Shown here one piece after another: positions 1-12,824 of a stretch of DNA of 64,000 bases. Every line of letters begins with the position of its first letter. Within the stretch, counting starts at the first letter, position 1. The position numbers and the translations under genes were made by a program. Source of the DNA: Sporobolomyces roseus. Taxonomy: Eukaryota > Basidiomycota > Microbotryomycetes > Sporidiobolales > Sporidiobolaceae. The DNA lies in NCBI GenBank assembly GCA_016617785.1, contig JADILM010000003.1, forward strand, positions 186,001 through 250,000, written 5' to 3'. Below the pieces are notes generated by a model that had not been told where the DNA came from, did not search any database, and saw only the letters and a list, made by a program, of their open reading frames with translations.

Positions 1-280
1 TGTGAGTCGTTTGAGAGTTGAAGGTTGGATTCCAGTGATCAATTTCCAATAAGTTTCTGCTTGTTCGACGCAAGTAACTGCGAATTGCATTTCAATCTAT
101 TCATATACTATTCTATCAGCTCAAGAGCGAGGCGAGGGAGACAGGGAGGGAGTAGTTCTTTACAGTTCCATCATTCTCTGCAGTTTCGGCACTGAACCCA
201 GAAGGGATCGCTTGAGGTTGTCCATTCGAATCTAGTACGCCAGAAGAACCTCCAGAGATGATATCGTCGAATTCAGACAT
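1..280 (-). CDS. PBDC1/YPL225W-family protein, 3' end beyond window
   Basis: Partial gene running off the left edge. Exons: 164..280 and 1..96, with a 67-nt intron (97..163; GTAAAG donor, AG acceptor). The spliced protein begins MSEFDDIISGGSSG and reaches the family-typical block QFAVTCVEQAETYWKLITG, followed by STLKRLT, which closely resembles the start of yeast YPL225W and human PBDC1. In yeast this small cytosolic protein is reported as a chaperone-like factor acting on nascent translation elongation factor; that role is family knowledge, not seen here. The C-terminal two thirds lie outside the window. The start ATG is the only one in frame and gives the expected short, poorly conserved N-terminus. 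Confidence 0.85.
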
Positions 281-489
281 GGTTGAACAGAGTTGGTGAA
301 AGTGGTAAATAAAAGATGAAAGAGAAATTTCACAAGTTCAAAATAGCAAAACTTCACATTGAATCGCTCTCAAAAGCTGAGGAGACGCAGAGATAGAAGA
401 GACAAAGGAGTTGCATTGAACAAGAAAAAGAAGGAGGAAAACACAAAAATTGAAAACTGAAAAAACCGACACAACCCTCTCCTAGCTGA

Positions 490-1276
490 TTACTCTGAGA
501 AAGTACCATCGATACCTCCAGTAGGGATACCATGACCGTGATCAGCATGTTCGTGTTGGTATCGGATACCACTATAGAAACCATCGCAACAAACAAAACG
601 GGAAATCAGTTCTTTTCCTCTTCTTCGAGAGAGACACTTCGTTCCGTCTCGTTAAGAGCGAGACTAGTCGATGGGAGTGAGTCAGACGTACCAGTAAGTA
701 CACATGTGAGGACCTTCCTTGTCCAAATTGATGAAAACTCTGGGATGTCCCAAAGGTCCTCCTCCTATTTCTCCTCCGACTCTTTTCACATCAGCTCGGC
801 GTTTCTTTAAAGAGAGAGAGTGGGAAAGGGAGTATGAGCTGACCTCCATCACAAGCAGCGACACGTTGTTGGATCAATCGGATAGGTTCTTCTTTGATCA
901 ATTCAATCGCGGCCATAGGTCGAGGTTGGAATTGTTCTGAAGTTTGTTCGAATCGAGGTCCAGACATGGCTTCGGTTCTACATGACATGACAATCTCTAT
1001 CGAATCAGTTCTCGAGGTTTGTAAAGGGGAGTTGAGGGAGTGAGAAGGAGGTTACCTCGCTGCTTGGTTTCGAGACCAAGTTGTAGTGCGGTTTGGAGCT
1101 TGCACTTCCGAGATTGTAGGAGGAGTGTGAGGTTTCCTGGCATGTAGTTAGATTAGCGTAAGTGGAGAATAGATGAGATGAGATGAAGTAGAAACAACTC
1201 ACGCGGGAATCCGAATGACTTGATTGTGAACGCATCGCTTGTGAATGAGCAGAGGTGATCTAAGAGTGCGTAACAT
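490..1276 (-). CDS. NADH:ubiquinone oxidoreductase 13-kDa Fe-S subunit (NDUFS6), mitochondrial
   Basis: Five exons: 1203..1276, 1056..1136, 844..977, 692..764, 490..571; 147 aa. The protein starts MLRTLRSPLLIHKR, a basic amphipathic mitochondrial presequence. It continues with EVQAPNRTTTWSRNQ and ends in the zinc-ribbon (zf-CHCC) module: CDGGGGPLGHPRVFINLD, then HMCTYCGIRYQ. The conserved Cys and His residues of this module bind zinc in complex I assembly. The start at 1276 was chosen because only this frame, spliced at 1203, yields the conserved APNR block; an ATG at 1235 lies in the wrong frame. The third intron has a weaker GTCAGC donor. The gene shares a 188-bp promoter with the divergent Rho exchange factor. 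Confidence 0.93.
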
Positions 1277-1464
1277 GGTCGACTAGTCTGAACGAGTGAG
1301 CGGGGGGAACGGAGGAGAGGTTTGATCGTTTCTTGGATTCGATTTCAACTCTCTCGCTCACTCCCACTCTCTCTCTGTCCGACTCGACGCTTCACTGAAC
1401 GCTAGACAGCAATAGATTGCCCACAAGCCAAGGGAAGTGATTACAGGAGGAGATCGAACCGGGA

Positions 1465-4400
1465 GTGATGAGTTATCATTACGCTCACTCTGTACCAGAC
1501 TCGACTTATTACGGTTACTCAAACTATGAACCACAAGGACAAGCATCAGTACAACCACCAGCTCTAGCACCTCCCATTCCTCCCAACCCTTATCATTCGA
1601 CTTCCCCTCCTTCCCCTCCTCCTGGCGCATACAATCCAACAACTTCAACTTGGCAACAACCTACTTCACCAAATGGCTCAATATCAACTACTCGAGGAGG
1701 GGGAGACGCAGGGTGGAGAGAGAGTAGAATCATTTCAATGTATGGAGGAGATGGAGGAACCGCTCCCAATTCACCAGATCATCATCCTCATCATCAACAG
1801 TACTCGAATGGGATAGGGAATGGTAACACGATGACTACACAGGGAACTGGAGCGGGAGCTACATACTTTCAGGGAATTCAATCGGAACAACCTCGTCCTT
1901 TCGTATCTCCTTCGACTGGTGCAACCTTCGTCAATCATTCCCCTTCCATCCCTACTGCCCCTCCTTCTATGACCTCCAATTCGAACTATGTTCCCCTTCC
2001 TCCCCCTCCTTCTCGACCACCAACTGAACCCGTCACTTTCGTTTCTTCTTCCGGAGCAACTTTCACGCGAAATACCTCAATCTCGACAAACTGCACCATC
2101 ACTCCTTCTACCTCCTCGTCCTCCTCGTCCTCTTCGACACAACCCGCTTACCCCTCTTACGCTTCACCGCGGTCAAATTCGAATTCCTACAGAACGGGCG
2201 GTTCCGAAAAGAGACCTCTGAACCCTCCTCCCCTTCCAGAGTACTACCACCAACCCTCTCAACCTCTACCTCAGGCACAATTTCAACCAGCACCTCGAGT
2301 AGTAGAAGAACAAGGCAGGCTGTCGAACGAGAGTGCAGCATCAGAACGTTATTCGGTTTACTCTTATCCAGGTTCGATCGAATCGAATTCGACTGCCTCA
2401 GCTAGTAATGGGACTGGACCGCCGATACCTCCTCCAGCAGCAACAAGAACGAATCCGCAAGTTCCAGATCGGAAACAAAGTTTGGAACACCTCAAATCGC
2501 TCTCGTTGCGAGATCAACAACAACCGCAATCGCTCCCTCATTCCTCCTCATCTTATTTCGGCGACTCGTCGAACTATCCAGATCCGATTCCAGAAGGAGA
2601 GTCGTACAACCCTCCACCGTTGAATCAACCTCGAACTCGACAACCCACCATTCTCATGTCTCCACCTCTCGAAAGTTTCCCTCCCGTCGCTTCCGCATCT
2701 CCCACTCCTTCCGATTCTTACTCTTCTTATTCTTCGGCTCGAACAAATGGAGGAGGAGGAGAGATTCCACATCCGATGAATCGAAATCATTCAATTGATA
2801 CGAGTTGGAGTAGTAGTGTGGGGGGAGGAGGAGGAGGAAGATCGAATTCTTATGGATCTTCTTCGTTCAATCACGGTACCTTTACTTCGACAGTGCAGAC
2901 TTCACCATCACCTTCTCCCTCTCTCTCGCAGTCGTACTCCTTCTCGTCTCAAGATCCAATAGGACGTCGACCATCCCAAGCGACTCTATCACCTCACGCT
3001 TCATCCATCTTTCGTTCAACTTCAAATTTCACTTCGGACTCTTACTCTCACTTGTCACCTTCTGCATCGATGCAAGACTTGCCCGCACCAAACTCGGAGG
3101 ATAGCGCACGATTCCTCAATCCAGCTTTACTATCGAATTTGGCAGTGTGGTTGAAAGATCACGTACCTCGAGGACCTCGTCTCAAAGGTAGCGTCGAACA
3201 TTACGGGTTCACGGGACAAGAAATCGTCGATACCATCTTGAAAGCTCTACCTTCGTCTTCTCCTTCTCCTTCTCCGACAAACTCCCTAGCTCCACCTCCC
3301 CCACCACCGGGAGCCCTTTCGATAACTCCCACAGCGCCCTCTCCGACTAGTTCGGCTCAAGCAACTCTACCACTCCCTTCGAACCCTCGACCGCCAGTTT
3401 CAGTCTCCCGTAAACTCGCCCTCCAAATCTCTCGAACCCTTCAACAATCCCTCTTCTTCCACGAAGTAGATTTCTCCACCCTCCCTCTGTCCGACTCTCC
3501 GAACTCGACTCAGGTTTATTCGTTCATCGGTGGCTCAGAGGGGGAAGGCGAGGAGTTACCGAGTGGGATCACGACGGAATTGACGAGGTGTATCAGCTTG
3601 GTTTGTACGAAGGAGAACGCAGAGGGTGGGATCGATTCAGAGGGGAATTTGAGAGGTGGTTGCTATAGTTTCAGTTGTCCGAATCGACCTAGAGTAGGTA
3701 CCATTATGTTCGATTCTTCCGCTGAGTTTGCGACGCTGATGACGAGTCTGAGTGCGAGTAGAGTGGGTTACAGAGGGTTGGAAGTACTTTATCTACGAAT
3801 TCAGCTACTATCGAAGCTGTACGTCTTCCTTCGCTTCCCCTAACCGATCGAGCTGTACTGACCGAAGAGAGATGTCGAGTAGCCACTGGAAGAAGCGGAG
3901 AATTGGGCATCATCAGTTCCGAAATCGATACTGGATTCGCTGGACAAGAAGGAAATCGCGTATCAGAATCAGATCTTCGAATTGATTCACGGTGAACAGA
4001 AATACTTTGATGATCTCAACCTGATAGAAACCGTACGTTTCTATAGCTTTCATATATGAATGAACCCTCGACTGATCGGAGAAAGGAGAGTTTCTGCTTT
4101 TCCAGGGTTTCGTCGAACCTCTCAAGAATTCGAACCCACCCATCATTCAGCCTCACAGATTACCTCATTTCCTCTCTTCGATCCTCCTCAACATCGCCGA
4201 GATCCGTCAACATTCCTCAACGTTCCTCTCTGCCCTTCGAACGAAACAACAAGAGTCTTTAGTCATCAGAGGAGGGATTGGGAAGATTGTATTGATGAGT
4301 GCGGTAGAATGGGGGAAAGCTTATATTACGTACACTACGGGGTTTCCGATGGCTGATTGGTTGTTCAAGGAAGAGAGGGAGTTGAATCCAAGGTTCAACG

Positions 4401-7122
4401 AATTATTGATGGTGAGTTCACGCGCTCGCTCACTTGATCGAGTCTGGTCATAGCTAATTTTCGGAACCTTGGGTGATTTGTATAGGATTTCCACAAGAGA
4501 CCCGAAGCTTCAAAGAGAGGATTCGATACTTTCCACAACCGAGCGACGTTTCGCGGATTGCGATACATCCTACTGCTCGAGCAAATCCTGAAGAACGCAC
4601 CTGAAGACACCGAGTCTGATCGACAGGATCGAGAGTACTTGGAGGAAGCCATCAAAGTTATCAGGCAACAAGGGAAGGAAGCGGATAACGGAGTCGGAGA
4701 GATGAAGGGAAAGGTTAGTCTGAGGGAGTGGGAGAAGAATCTCGTGAGGAAACAAGGTGATCTACATGTGCGTTCTTCATCCTATTGCTTCGTACTGCTG
4801 ATCGTGAACTGACATTCCGAACTCGCGAGAAATAGGATCTCGAATTGCTGGATGAATCGCGGAGGCATTTCATGTCTAGTAAGGTATATAGGAGACCGGA
4901 AGGAAGTGGCTTCACAGATCAATTCCAAGAGGCTCACCTCATTCTACTCGACAACTATCGTGAGTGCTTGAATTGCTTGAATTGCTTGATCGGTGAAGCG
5001 CGGCTGACCCCGTTCGAACTCCCCGCAGTCGTTACGACGAAAGCACCTCGACCTGATCGAGATGGGAAACAGAGATACTTGATCAGTCGACGAGTGAGTA
5101 CTGAAGCTTCTCCTCACCGATGTTGGCCCCGTTCTGATTTGCCGTCGTTTCCTCGTAGCCGGTACCTCTCGATCTCATTCAGCTCAAAGCGTCGTCCTTC
5201 TCCGAACCTCCTGTCCCTCGTTCTTCCGGCTTCCACCTTCGCTCGAATCGATCTGCTGGTAGTCCTCAACCTTCGGCTCCTTCTGCCGCTTACCCCGCTC
5301 AAGACTCGTCCCTCCTGTACCCAATCTCCTTCTTCCAGATGGGTAGATTCGACGGTCTCGTCTACGTCTATGTCGATACTCCAGCACAGCGACTCGAATG
5401 GGAGAAGAAACTGAAAGAAGCTGTTTCACTCCGAGTTCAACGTCAAGAAGCGAATCGAGTCGTGAGATTGGAAGCACTCGCCGACGCTACCTTCGGTACT
5501 ACCTCAACGATCGGATCGCTCAATACGAACTCGGCTCAAGGATCGAATCAATTCGGAAAACCCACTTGCTCAACACCTTTACAAACTATCGACGGTTTGT
5601 GGCTGATCATCGCTGGATGTCAGGAAGGAATCTTTATTGGATGGAGAGGTCGACCTTCATCAATGCAACAAGTCGTTCACTTGAGCGGTATCACCCAGTG
5701 TGCAGTTTTACCGGATTTCTCTTTCTTGCTCGTCGTTGCGAATAAAGTCCTCGTAGCTTGTAAGCACTTGCTCACTATCGCTATTCTCGTCCTCTGCAGG
5801 AACTGACTCTCGAATTCTATACGCTCGACAGATGCTCTCGAAGCGTTGATCCCGACAAAGACTGCGAACAAACTCGATCAAGCGAATAAAGCTCCTCAAA
5901 GGCTCAGTGGGCAGAAAGATGTCTCGTTCTTCCGTGTCGGCAAAGTCGGAGATACAGATCCTCGTACTCTCGTAATCTGTAAGCGAAATTTCTCTTGGAT
6001 CGGCTTTGAGAGCGACACTGATTTTTTCGGCTTTGCTACGAACAGACGCAAAGAAGTCTGGAGTCAAGGAGAGTGTCTTCAAAGCGCTTGAGCCTGTCAG
6101 TCAGAACGATCGGGCGAAAGCTGGATCGAGCGGTCATCGCTTCCTGGGCTTCGGAACTGGACGACCTGAGTGGTTTCGAGTTCACAAAGAGTTCTTCATG
6201 TACGTCGCATCTTCAATCCTCCTCTATCTCATTTGCTGACGATTGGATTGCTGTAGGCCTTCACTCGTCACTTCACTGCAGTTCCAACGAAGCAAGCTCG
6301 CCTTGATTGGTTCGAGAGGTGTCGAAATCATGGATCTCGAATCGATGAGGTTTGCTTCTTTCCTCTCTTGCGCTGTCACAAGTACGCTGAGACTAACACA
6401 TGATTGACCATTTCGCCTAGGACGATGACTGTCCCCGACTTCCCCTCTGTTCGACACAATCGTAACTTCGCCGCTCTCGCGAAACGTTGCGAAGAAGTTC
6501 CGACACTCGGAATGTTCCGGATAGCTGACAGCAAATTCCTACTCGTCTATGCTGGTACGTCACTCTCTCTGCTCTCCACTCACTTGTCGTATCCTGACAA
6601 AACATACTTCGCAGACTTTGCCTTTCACGTCGGACGACACGGAGAACCCATCGAGGGACCTTGTATCGAGTGGGAATCGAAACCTGAACAGGTAGCATAC
6701 TGCTTCCCTTATATCTGTAAGTTCTCTTGATCAACTCTTGCTAACAGCCTGAGCTGATGAGGTTTCCTTCGAATACAGTCGCAATCTCGCCGACAATCAT
6801 CGAGATTCGCAACGCTTTCTCGGGTCGACTCGTAAGTACCGTGCCGCTTTCTTTCGTGATTACGACGACACTAATTAAGCGTGTATGACAACAGGCTCAA
6901 TTCATCACGGGATCTCACATTCACCTCACCTTTGATGGTTCCGCCATCTCCTCTTCGCAAACTCCTCCAGTTGACCTCCGACCTTCTCGCGGCTCTTCCC
7001 TCTCCTCCGCTTCCCTCGCACAGTCGAGTATCGAAGCCGAGACTCCTGTCGAGAAGAGGCTGCACGTCTCTATGAGGACAGGAGCTTATCATGTCCTTTA
7101 CGAGTTGATCATCGTCGCGTAG
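1465..7122 (+). CDS. Rho1 guanine nucleotide exchange factor, Rom2-like (DEP-DH-PH-CNH)
   Basis: Fifteen exons: 1465..3693, 3762..3818, 3883..4032, 4106..4411, 4486..4767, 4836..4959, 5029..5093, 5159..5759, 5832..5978, 6046..6199, 6257..6349, 6421..6554, 6615..6716, 6779..6831, 6895..7122; 1574 aa. Residues 1-540 are disordered and rich in Pro, Ser and Gln. A DEP domain starts near 549 (PALLSNLAVWLKDHVPRGPR). The catalytic DH domain spans about 765-1050 and includes LRYILLLEQILKN. A PH domain follows to about 1190, then a C-terminal CNH domain (about 1209-1560) ending in AYHVLYELIIVA. Fungal proteins of this layout activate Rho1 in cell-wall integrity signalling at the plasma membrane. All introns keep frame. 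The DEP domain carries a Pro/Ser-rich insert. Confidence 0.92.
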
Positions 7123-8914
7123 CTGGCTACGACCTTTCTCTGTTCCCCCTCCCTTTCCCTCGGCCGGCCAATCACGTGCAACCCCGTCGCAATCTCCTTT
7201 TACAGACACTTTCCACAAATTTCTCCTCTTTCGACCTCTCTCGCTTCTCACCGAGCTATGTATCCGCAATCTTTCAGCCTTGCAACCTTCCACCGCAACT
7301 ATCCGGTTATCAGTACAATGTCTTCACTCCTTTCTTTCCTCGACTACTTCACGTTGGCTCACCCAACTCTTTCGCACCACTTCTTTTACGTTATTTTCCA
7401 TCTCCGCTGGTTTCGGAACGTACACTATTTGCTTGCTTATCTCTATACCCTTTCTACATCTATGTTGACGCACTGTGCAAAGGATCTCGGATAATTTCCT
7501 CTCTCGCAAGGTTTCGTCTGCGAACGATTGGCTCCAACTTTCGTTCTCCTCCTTTCCGCTGCCCTGTTAGAGACTAGCCTAATACTGTGATTGAATCAAT
7601 GACCAGCTTGATGGTGTCGCTTCGAGTCTCTGCTATCCGTCTGCATTCGGGTGATCGATTTATGCGAGTGAAAGGTGATGAATGAAGGTCGAAGAGAGGA
7701 GTAGTTGAGAATGCCTCAGAGTGTGGAATTGGAGGTATAGATTCCTGTCATCGATTACTAGGTTGGCCTTGCGCACCGTCGGAACTGTATTGGCAGAGAG
7801 CCAAACAAAATCTTGAAGAAGTCGACTCTAAAGTTCTTCCTTCCTGCCTCTACTACGGTCCCTAAGCACTTCCGACTGCTCTCTTACTTGATCACGCAAT
7901 CGTGGATCCTTTCCCTGCTTCGACCTCTCGCAAAATCAGTTTTCGATTTCCCAACTTCTTGGTCCATTCGAGTCAAGTCCCTTAACAAAATCACTTCAAA
8001 CCTTCCGCCGGATCACCTTCGCCATGAAAGAGGCTACACCTGGGATAGCCGAAGTTCGGAAGTCACAACGTGGTGGATCCGAAAGTCTCCTTCAAACGAC
8101 ATTAGAACGAATCGTTTTCCCCGATCTCACCGTTGAAGAGTCTGCTTTTTCTCTGCTTAGGAAGCTCCTGCCATAGTGTTTCGACGTTGCTATCACGTGG
8201 AAAGGGACAGGGAGGGCAGAACGGCACGAGAGAGGCTGCTCAACTGATTTCGCGAATTCTCCGAAGGTGAGTTTCGAGAGATCCTTCTCCTATAAATGTA
8301 CTGACCAATGCCTTTGCTTTCCAGTCAGAATCAGGTGTCGTCTTCACTGTAAGACACGCCTTTAGTCGAATCCTCCAGCTCCGACTCCCCTCGCAACCGA
8401 CGGTTTTTTCTTTCGACTCGCTTCGTTCGCTGCTGTAGCTTCGTTGCTCCTGCGCTCGCTCCTGATACGACGTCGACAGTTTCGACTTTGGAGTGTCGCT
8501 ATCTGGCTTCCGGCTCGGGATCATACAGTCTACCTACTTCGATGAGTTAATTTGAGGATTTCGCACGACGAAGAAAGAGGAAGGATGAAAGTTCACTCTC
8601 CTTGACCTCCTGCTCTGTTCAATCCGACTCAGTTGCATGCATTTCGGTCGTGTCCTAGTTTGATCGATACAGAGTTTGATCGCGGGGAGTCACGACTTCG
8701 TTGAATGCGAAAACAACGAGGGAAGAATTTGGCTCGAAAACTTTACAATCATCGCGTGGGATGGGAGTAGGACGGTGGGAAGGCTGTAACAGTAATTTAC
8801 GAGTCTATATTAAGGAGAATTCACAGGTTGTTGGTGCTTTTCAACCGCTGTATAAACAAATCCCTTTCCCTCTTTCCCTCTTTCTCCCTCTGTCTCCCTT
8901 CCGCACTCACAAAC
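7123..8914 (+). other. Long stretch without a resolved gene; possible undefined or decayed gene at about 7700-8530
   Basis: The first 450 bases are pyrimidine-rich and fit the 3' trailer of the upstream gene. A convincing intron lies at 8267..8324 (GTGAGT donor, TACTGAC branch, TTTCCAG acceptor), and a strong acceptor (CTCTGCTTAG) ends at 8150. This implies a plus-strand spliced transcript, but no single chain of frames gives a recognisable protein. Open stretches include one ending at 8176 (VEESAFSLLRKLL) and one from about 8152 through the intron (TREAAQLISRILR). Either it is a fast-evolving gene, a pseudogene with frameshifts, or part of a noncoding transcript. TATA-like sequences at 8806..8813 and 8851..8856 probably belong to the next gene. 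Confidence 0.3.
8806..8856 (+). promoter_or_regulatory. TATA-like elements before the coiled-coil gene
   Basis: TATATTAA at 8806..8813 and TATAAA at 8851..8856 lie 102 and 59 bases before the ATG at 8915. They are followed by a pyrimidine-rich leader. Position and sequence are seen; promoter function is inferred. Confidence 0.35.
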
Positions 8915-9755
8915 ATGATACACGAGATTGCTGATGGATCTGGACACCAGAGTGAGTTCAATTTCGGTACCTCTGCTCATTCCGAGTTCAGTTATGCTGA
9001 TCAAAAGTTCTCCCTTCTTCTTGTCCTTTCTTCTTCTCCCTTCGTCTTCTCCTTTCTGCTTCTCCTTACTGCTGTGCTCGGTGGTCTTTGTTCTTCTTCT
9101 TCATCTTTCTTGGTGAATCAGCCGATGACCTCGCAATTGGTAAATACAATGGTGAGTCTCTGCTTCCTGGTTTTCTTGACCACTCGCTAACGCACTCTCA
9201 ACTTCTCTAGCGGGTCCCTCCGCTGCCGCAGCCGTCAAAGCTATCTCGAACCACCCTTCCCAGGAGACCGGCTTTCAACTTCTCAAAGCTGTCCCTCCTC
9301 TTCCTACTCCTCTTCCTTTTTCTCTTCCTACTCCTCTTCCTACTCCTCCCGGTTTCTACGCGAAGCAATACCGCGCCTCTCGAGCACACCTGCGCGATCT
9401 TGAACGCCGACAACTGGCGGAGAAGGAGGAGGCTTTGACGACGAGGATCAGAGAGGAGGTTGCAGGGGAATACAAGAAAATAACTGCTAGTCATGAGAGA
9501 GAAGCGAGGGCATGGGAAGAAGAGAAGATCGACTTAAAGGGTCAGTTGGAAAAGGAGAGGGAGAGGAGTGAGAAGCTCGAGAAAGAGAAGTTGGAGTTGG
9601 AAGTTCAGTTGAAAAAGGTGAAGGCTCAGTCGAAGAAGGTGGAGGGAGAGAAGAAAGACTCGCAGAGGGTACAGGGTTCCGAGCTGGAGAAGATGGGGAA
9701 GAAACCCAAGGACGTATTCGACGAGCTCAAGGAGGAGCTTGAACGCATTGAATAA
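8915..9755 (+). CDS. Uncharacterised coiled-coil protein
   Basis: Three exons: 8915..8951, 9122..9151, 9211..9755; 203 aa. Both donors are GTGAGT. I do not recognise the family. Residues 1-45 are mixed. A Pro-rich stretch (PPLPTPLPFSLPTPLPTPP) follows at about 48-66. From residue 75 to the C-terminus the protein is strongly charged, with Leu/Val heptad spacing and almost no Gly or Pro, so a long coiled coil is expected. No signal peptide or membrane segment is seen. The tiny first two exons rest on splice signals and frame alone; the large third exon is well supported by its long open frame and coiled-coil bias. It may bind a partner as a scaffold, but nothing in the sequence names one. Confidence 0.65.
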
Positions 9756-10392
9756 CGCAAAGTAGAGTAGACTTCCCTCGACACTTCGAGCTTTTCCCTT
9801 CCTCTTTCCCGCTCCCTCTTCCTCCTCATTCGTTTGCCTTCTCTTGCAGCTATACTTTGTCCTCGTTGTGCCCTATCCGAACTGAAAACTTTTGTGCATT
9901 TTCCGAATCTTTCGTTCTTGTTTTCCGTGGACAAGAGTCGTGGCTAGTCCGTGCCGTGTGGTCTTGTAGTCGAAGATGATCGAGTGTGCTGTCGCGTCGT
10001 CTGCAAACCGAGGGGAAGTGAGATGAACCCGAGTCGTTCAACTTTTGAACTTCGATCTTTCGAACTCGTTCGATCCTCGCTGCGCAACTCGCACTCTCGG
10101 TAGACTAAAACAAGAACTAGCTTGGATCAACCTGGGATCGGTCTGGTGAGTGCTTGCTCGTTCGCTGAGGGAGTGTGACCTTCGATCGAAAGATAACGGA
10201 ATCTCAAAGGGAAGGCATCACGGAGAGCTAAGGGAGCGCGATGGAAGTGTGATGTGATGGAGGGGACTCCTCTGCTCGATGTGGAGCTCGTTCTTCAAGT
10301 CCTTCGACCTGTTCAAGCCGTTTCTGCCCCCACCATTTCTTCGGAACCCTTCCATGCCTTGGTGACTGACCTCGATTGCCTTGTAGTCCAGT
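9756..10392. other. Intergenic, about 640 bp
   Basis: It begins with a pyrimidine-rich 3' trailer and then has mixed sequence leading to the F-box gene. No RNA gene, repeat or further ORF is supported. The open frames seen here lack splice signals and family features. Confidence 0.5.
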
Positions 10393-12533
10393 ATGCAGCA
10401 TTCAGAATCAACTCCCTCGACCTCCACTTCTCAACCTGAACCGAATTCCGCAAAACCGACTTTGACCTCTTCACCAATTCCCTCTCGCTTCTCGTCTCCG
10501 CAACTCTATCGTTCTCGAAGAACTCCTCCGTCAGGCTCTCGTCAGACAACTCAGCGCAAGGACCCTCGTACGGCAAGAAGATTGAGCTTCGGAGCTGGCG
10601 GAGGATCGCACGACAACGAACAAGGAGGAGGAGGAGGAGATTTCAGTTTTGCTCCCGTCCCTCCCTTCAACCTCAAAGCGCTACAAGACAGTCTGGAAGC
10701 AATAGAAGCGGAGGGAGGCAAGTCACGAGCGGCAAGTCGAGCCGAGTCAGGAAGTAGGAGAATCGCTGGATTGCCTCAAACCAAGAATGCGAAATCGAAA
10801 ACTGGTATCATGGTAAGCAATGTCTCCCTCATACGAGAGGAACGATGTTAATCGTCTCTAGCTCACTCTTTCCCGCTGATAGGACTTGCCCGATGAACTC
10901 TTACTGAAAATCTTCGCGAACCGTCAGTCTTTGATTGAAGGTGTCTTCCTTGCTTTCAGAATTGAACTAACGAGGGGAAAATGTCTACAGTCAACGACGA
11001 ACAAGGTTTCCGTCCGGTGGCTCCGATGGAATGGTACAGCCCGCCTCTTCGAATTGCGCTTGTTTGCAAAAGGTGGTTACCTGTGAGTAACGCTCTTCCT
11101 CAGTGCATGTTGTTCTAGGCTGACGAACATCGTCGATACAGGTCGCCCAATCACTATTCTATCGCAGTATCCGTATCCATCACCTTTCGAGGATATCGCT
11201 ACTCCACCGAACCTTCGCCGCTACCTCTCTCTCCTTGGCCGTTCGACACCTCACAATCAACCTCCCCTACACCACTCTATCGGGACTATCACTTCCACTC
11301 TCCTCGCTACAAGCTGTATCGCGCACTCTGCCTCGCGAAGCTGATAGCGACAGCGATTCGTCCCAACTTCGTCGAAAGGACAAGAAAACTCGAGACCCTT
11401 TGACGGCGCAAGATCAGCTCAGAGGTCTCTTCCAGAGCTGCTCTCAATTACTGTCCCTCGAGATCTCTGGAATCGACCCACGCCTACTCTTCTCTTCCTT
11501 TACCACCAGTTCTTCCCTTCAGCATCTTCATCACCTTCGATTGTCGACGGTTTCGAAGCTCTCCCTCAAAGGTGGATTCGAATCGCCAGTACTCACATCG
11601 ATGGTACTTCGCAATGCTCTTCTCGCCCTCACCGGACTTCGATCACTCACCCTCAAAGCCTATGTTTCCGATTTCGCACTTCCCCTCGACTTTGCCCCGA
11701 CTCGAACCAATGGAGGATCTCCAGCTCGTCCTCTACCCATGAGAGCTAGGGCGCTGCTCAAGATCAAGAGGATCGTCATTGTCGAATCGGCTATGAGTTC
11801 GAATGATCTGGAAACGCTACTGAGGCAGATGCAAAGAGGGAGCGTCGAGGAATTGGTGATCAAAGACAGTTACGACGGGAAGTTGGCGGAAGCGAGGCGA
11901 AGGGAAGGGAAATATGCGGGAACAACGATCGAGGGATTGTCAGAGAAGAGAGTGGGAGAATTGGTGAAGGGAAGTCTGAGATCACTGAAGGCGACACTAC
12001 ACAACTATCCACTCGCGAGAGATGCTCTCTCAGCAGCGCAAACATCCTCTCCTCCTCCACCTCCTCGTCGACCTTTACCTGGCCAACCAGCTCCTCGAGA
12101 TCCCGCTCATATCCTCGACCGTTTCGTATCGACTTGCGAAACACTTCAGGTACTCGATCTAGGAGGCTCACTCGTCACGTCCTTTCTACTTCTCCCATTA
12201 TCGAGCCACTCTTCCGCCGAAGGTCTTCTCCTCCCATCGACGGTCCGACATCTGACGATCAGAGCTTGCCCTTCCCTTACTCCTACCGTCGTCTTATCGT
12301 TCCTCGATTACTTGAGGCGAGAACGACGAAACCTTCACTCCCCTTCCGCTCCCGACCGACGCTTCGACTCCCATCCTTCCCGATTGTCAACTTTGAGCGT
12401 TTTCGGAGGCAGTGAATCAGGGTGGAAGAATCCTGTCAAAGCTTGGGAGGTACAAAAGGCTTGTTGGGATTCAGGAGTTGTCTGGCAAGGCGGAGGAGGG
12501 CAGTCGAGGGAAACTGATGAAAAGGGATGGTGA
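10393..12533 (+). CDS. F-box protein with leucine-rich C-terminal region
   Basis: Four exons: 10393..10812, 10883..10922, 10991..11082, 11142..12533; 647 aa. Residues 1-140 are Ser/Thr/Pro-rich. The F-box spans about 141-190, beginning DLPDELLLKIFA and, after an insert, LRIALVCKRWLPVAQSLFYR; this pattern recruits Skp1 of an SCF ubiquitin ligase. The rest is Leu-rich with irregular repeats (such as LLSLEISGIDP and LQVLDLGGS), suggesting a degenerate leucine-rich-repeat substrate-binding region. The start is the first ATG after an in-frame TAG. The second intron has a weaker GTCAGT donor, but it is the one that joins the two halves of the F-box. The substrate is unknown. Confidence 0.8.
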
Positions 12534-12824
12534 GGAAAAAGAAGAAGATTGTAGCTTTGTTTGTTTTCTCTTGCCAGTTTTACTCTTCGACGGCATCAAG
12601 ACAGCTCGCAATCAAGTGCGAAGTGTTGCGAAGAACAGATAGACCCAAAATGAATTAACACAAGAACGACGTCTATGCTTTTACTACTTTGCCACATAAC
12701 GGCAGTGATTTTCTATTCCGACAAGCCCCCACCGAGCGAGACGAAAGTGGTGTAAGAGAGAGAGAAGAGAGAGAGAAGGTAAGGTAAGGTATTAATGAGG
12801 ATGAGAGAAGGGGTATAATTGAGT

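Noticed and set aside
7892..8530. Resemblance of short stretches to PLP-dependent Cys/Met-metabolism enzymes
   Set aside because: The matches are short, in different frames and lack the PLP-lysine motif, so no family name is given.
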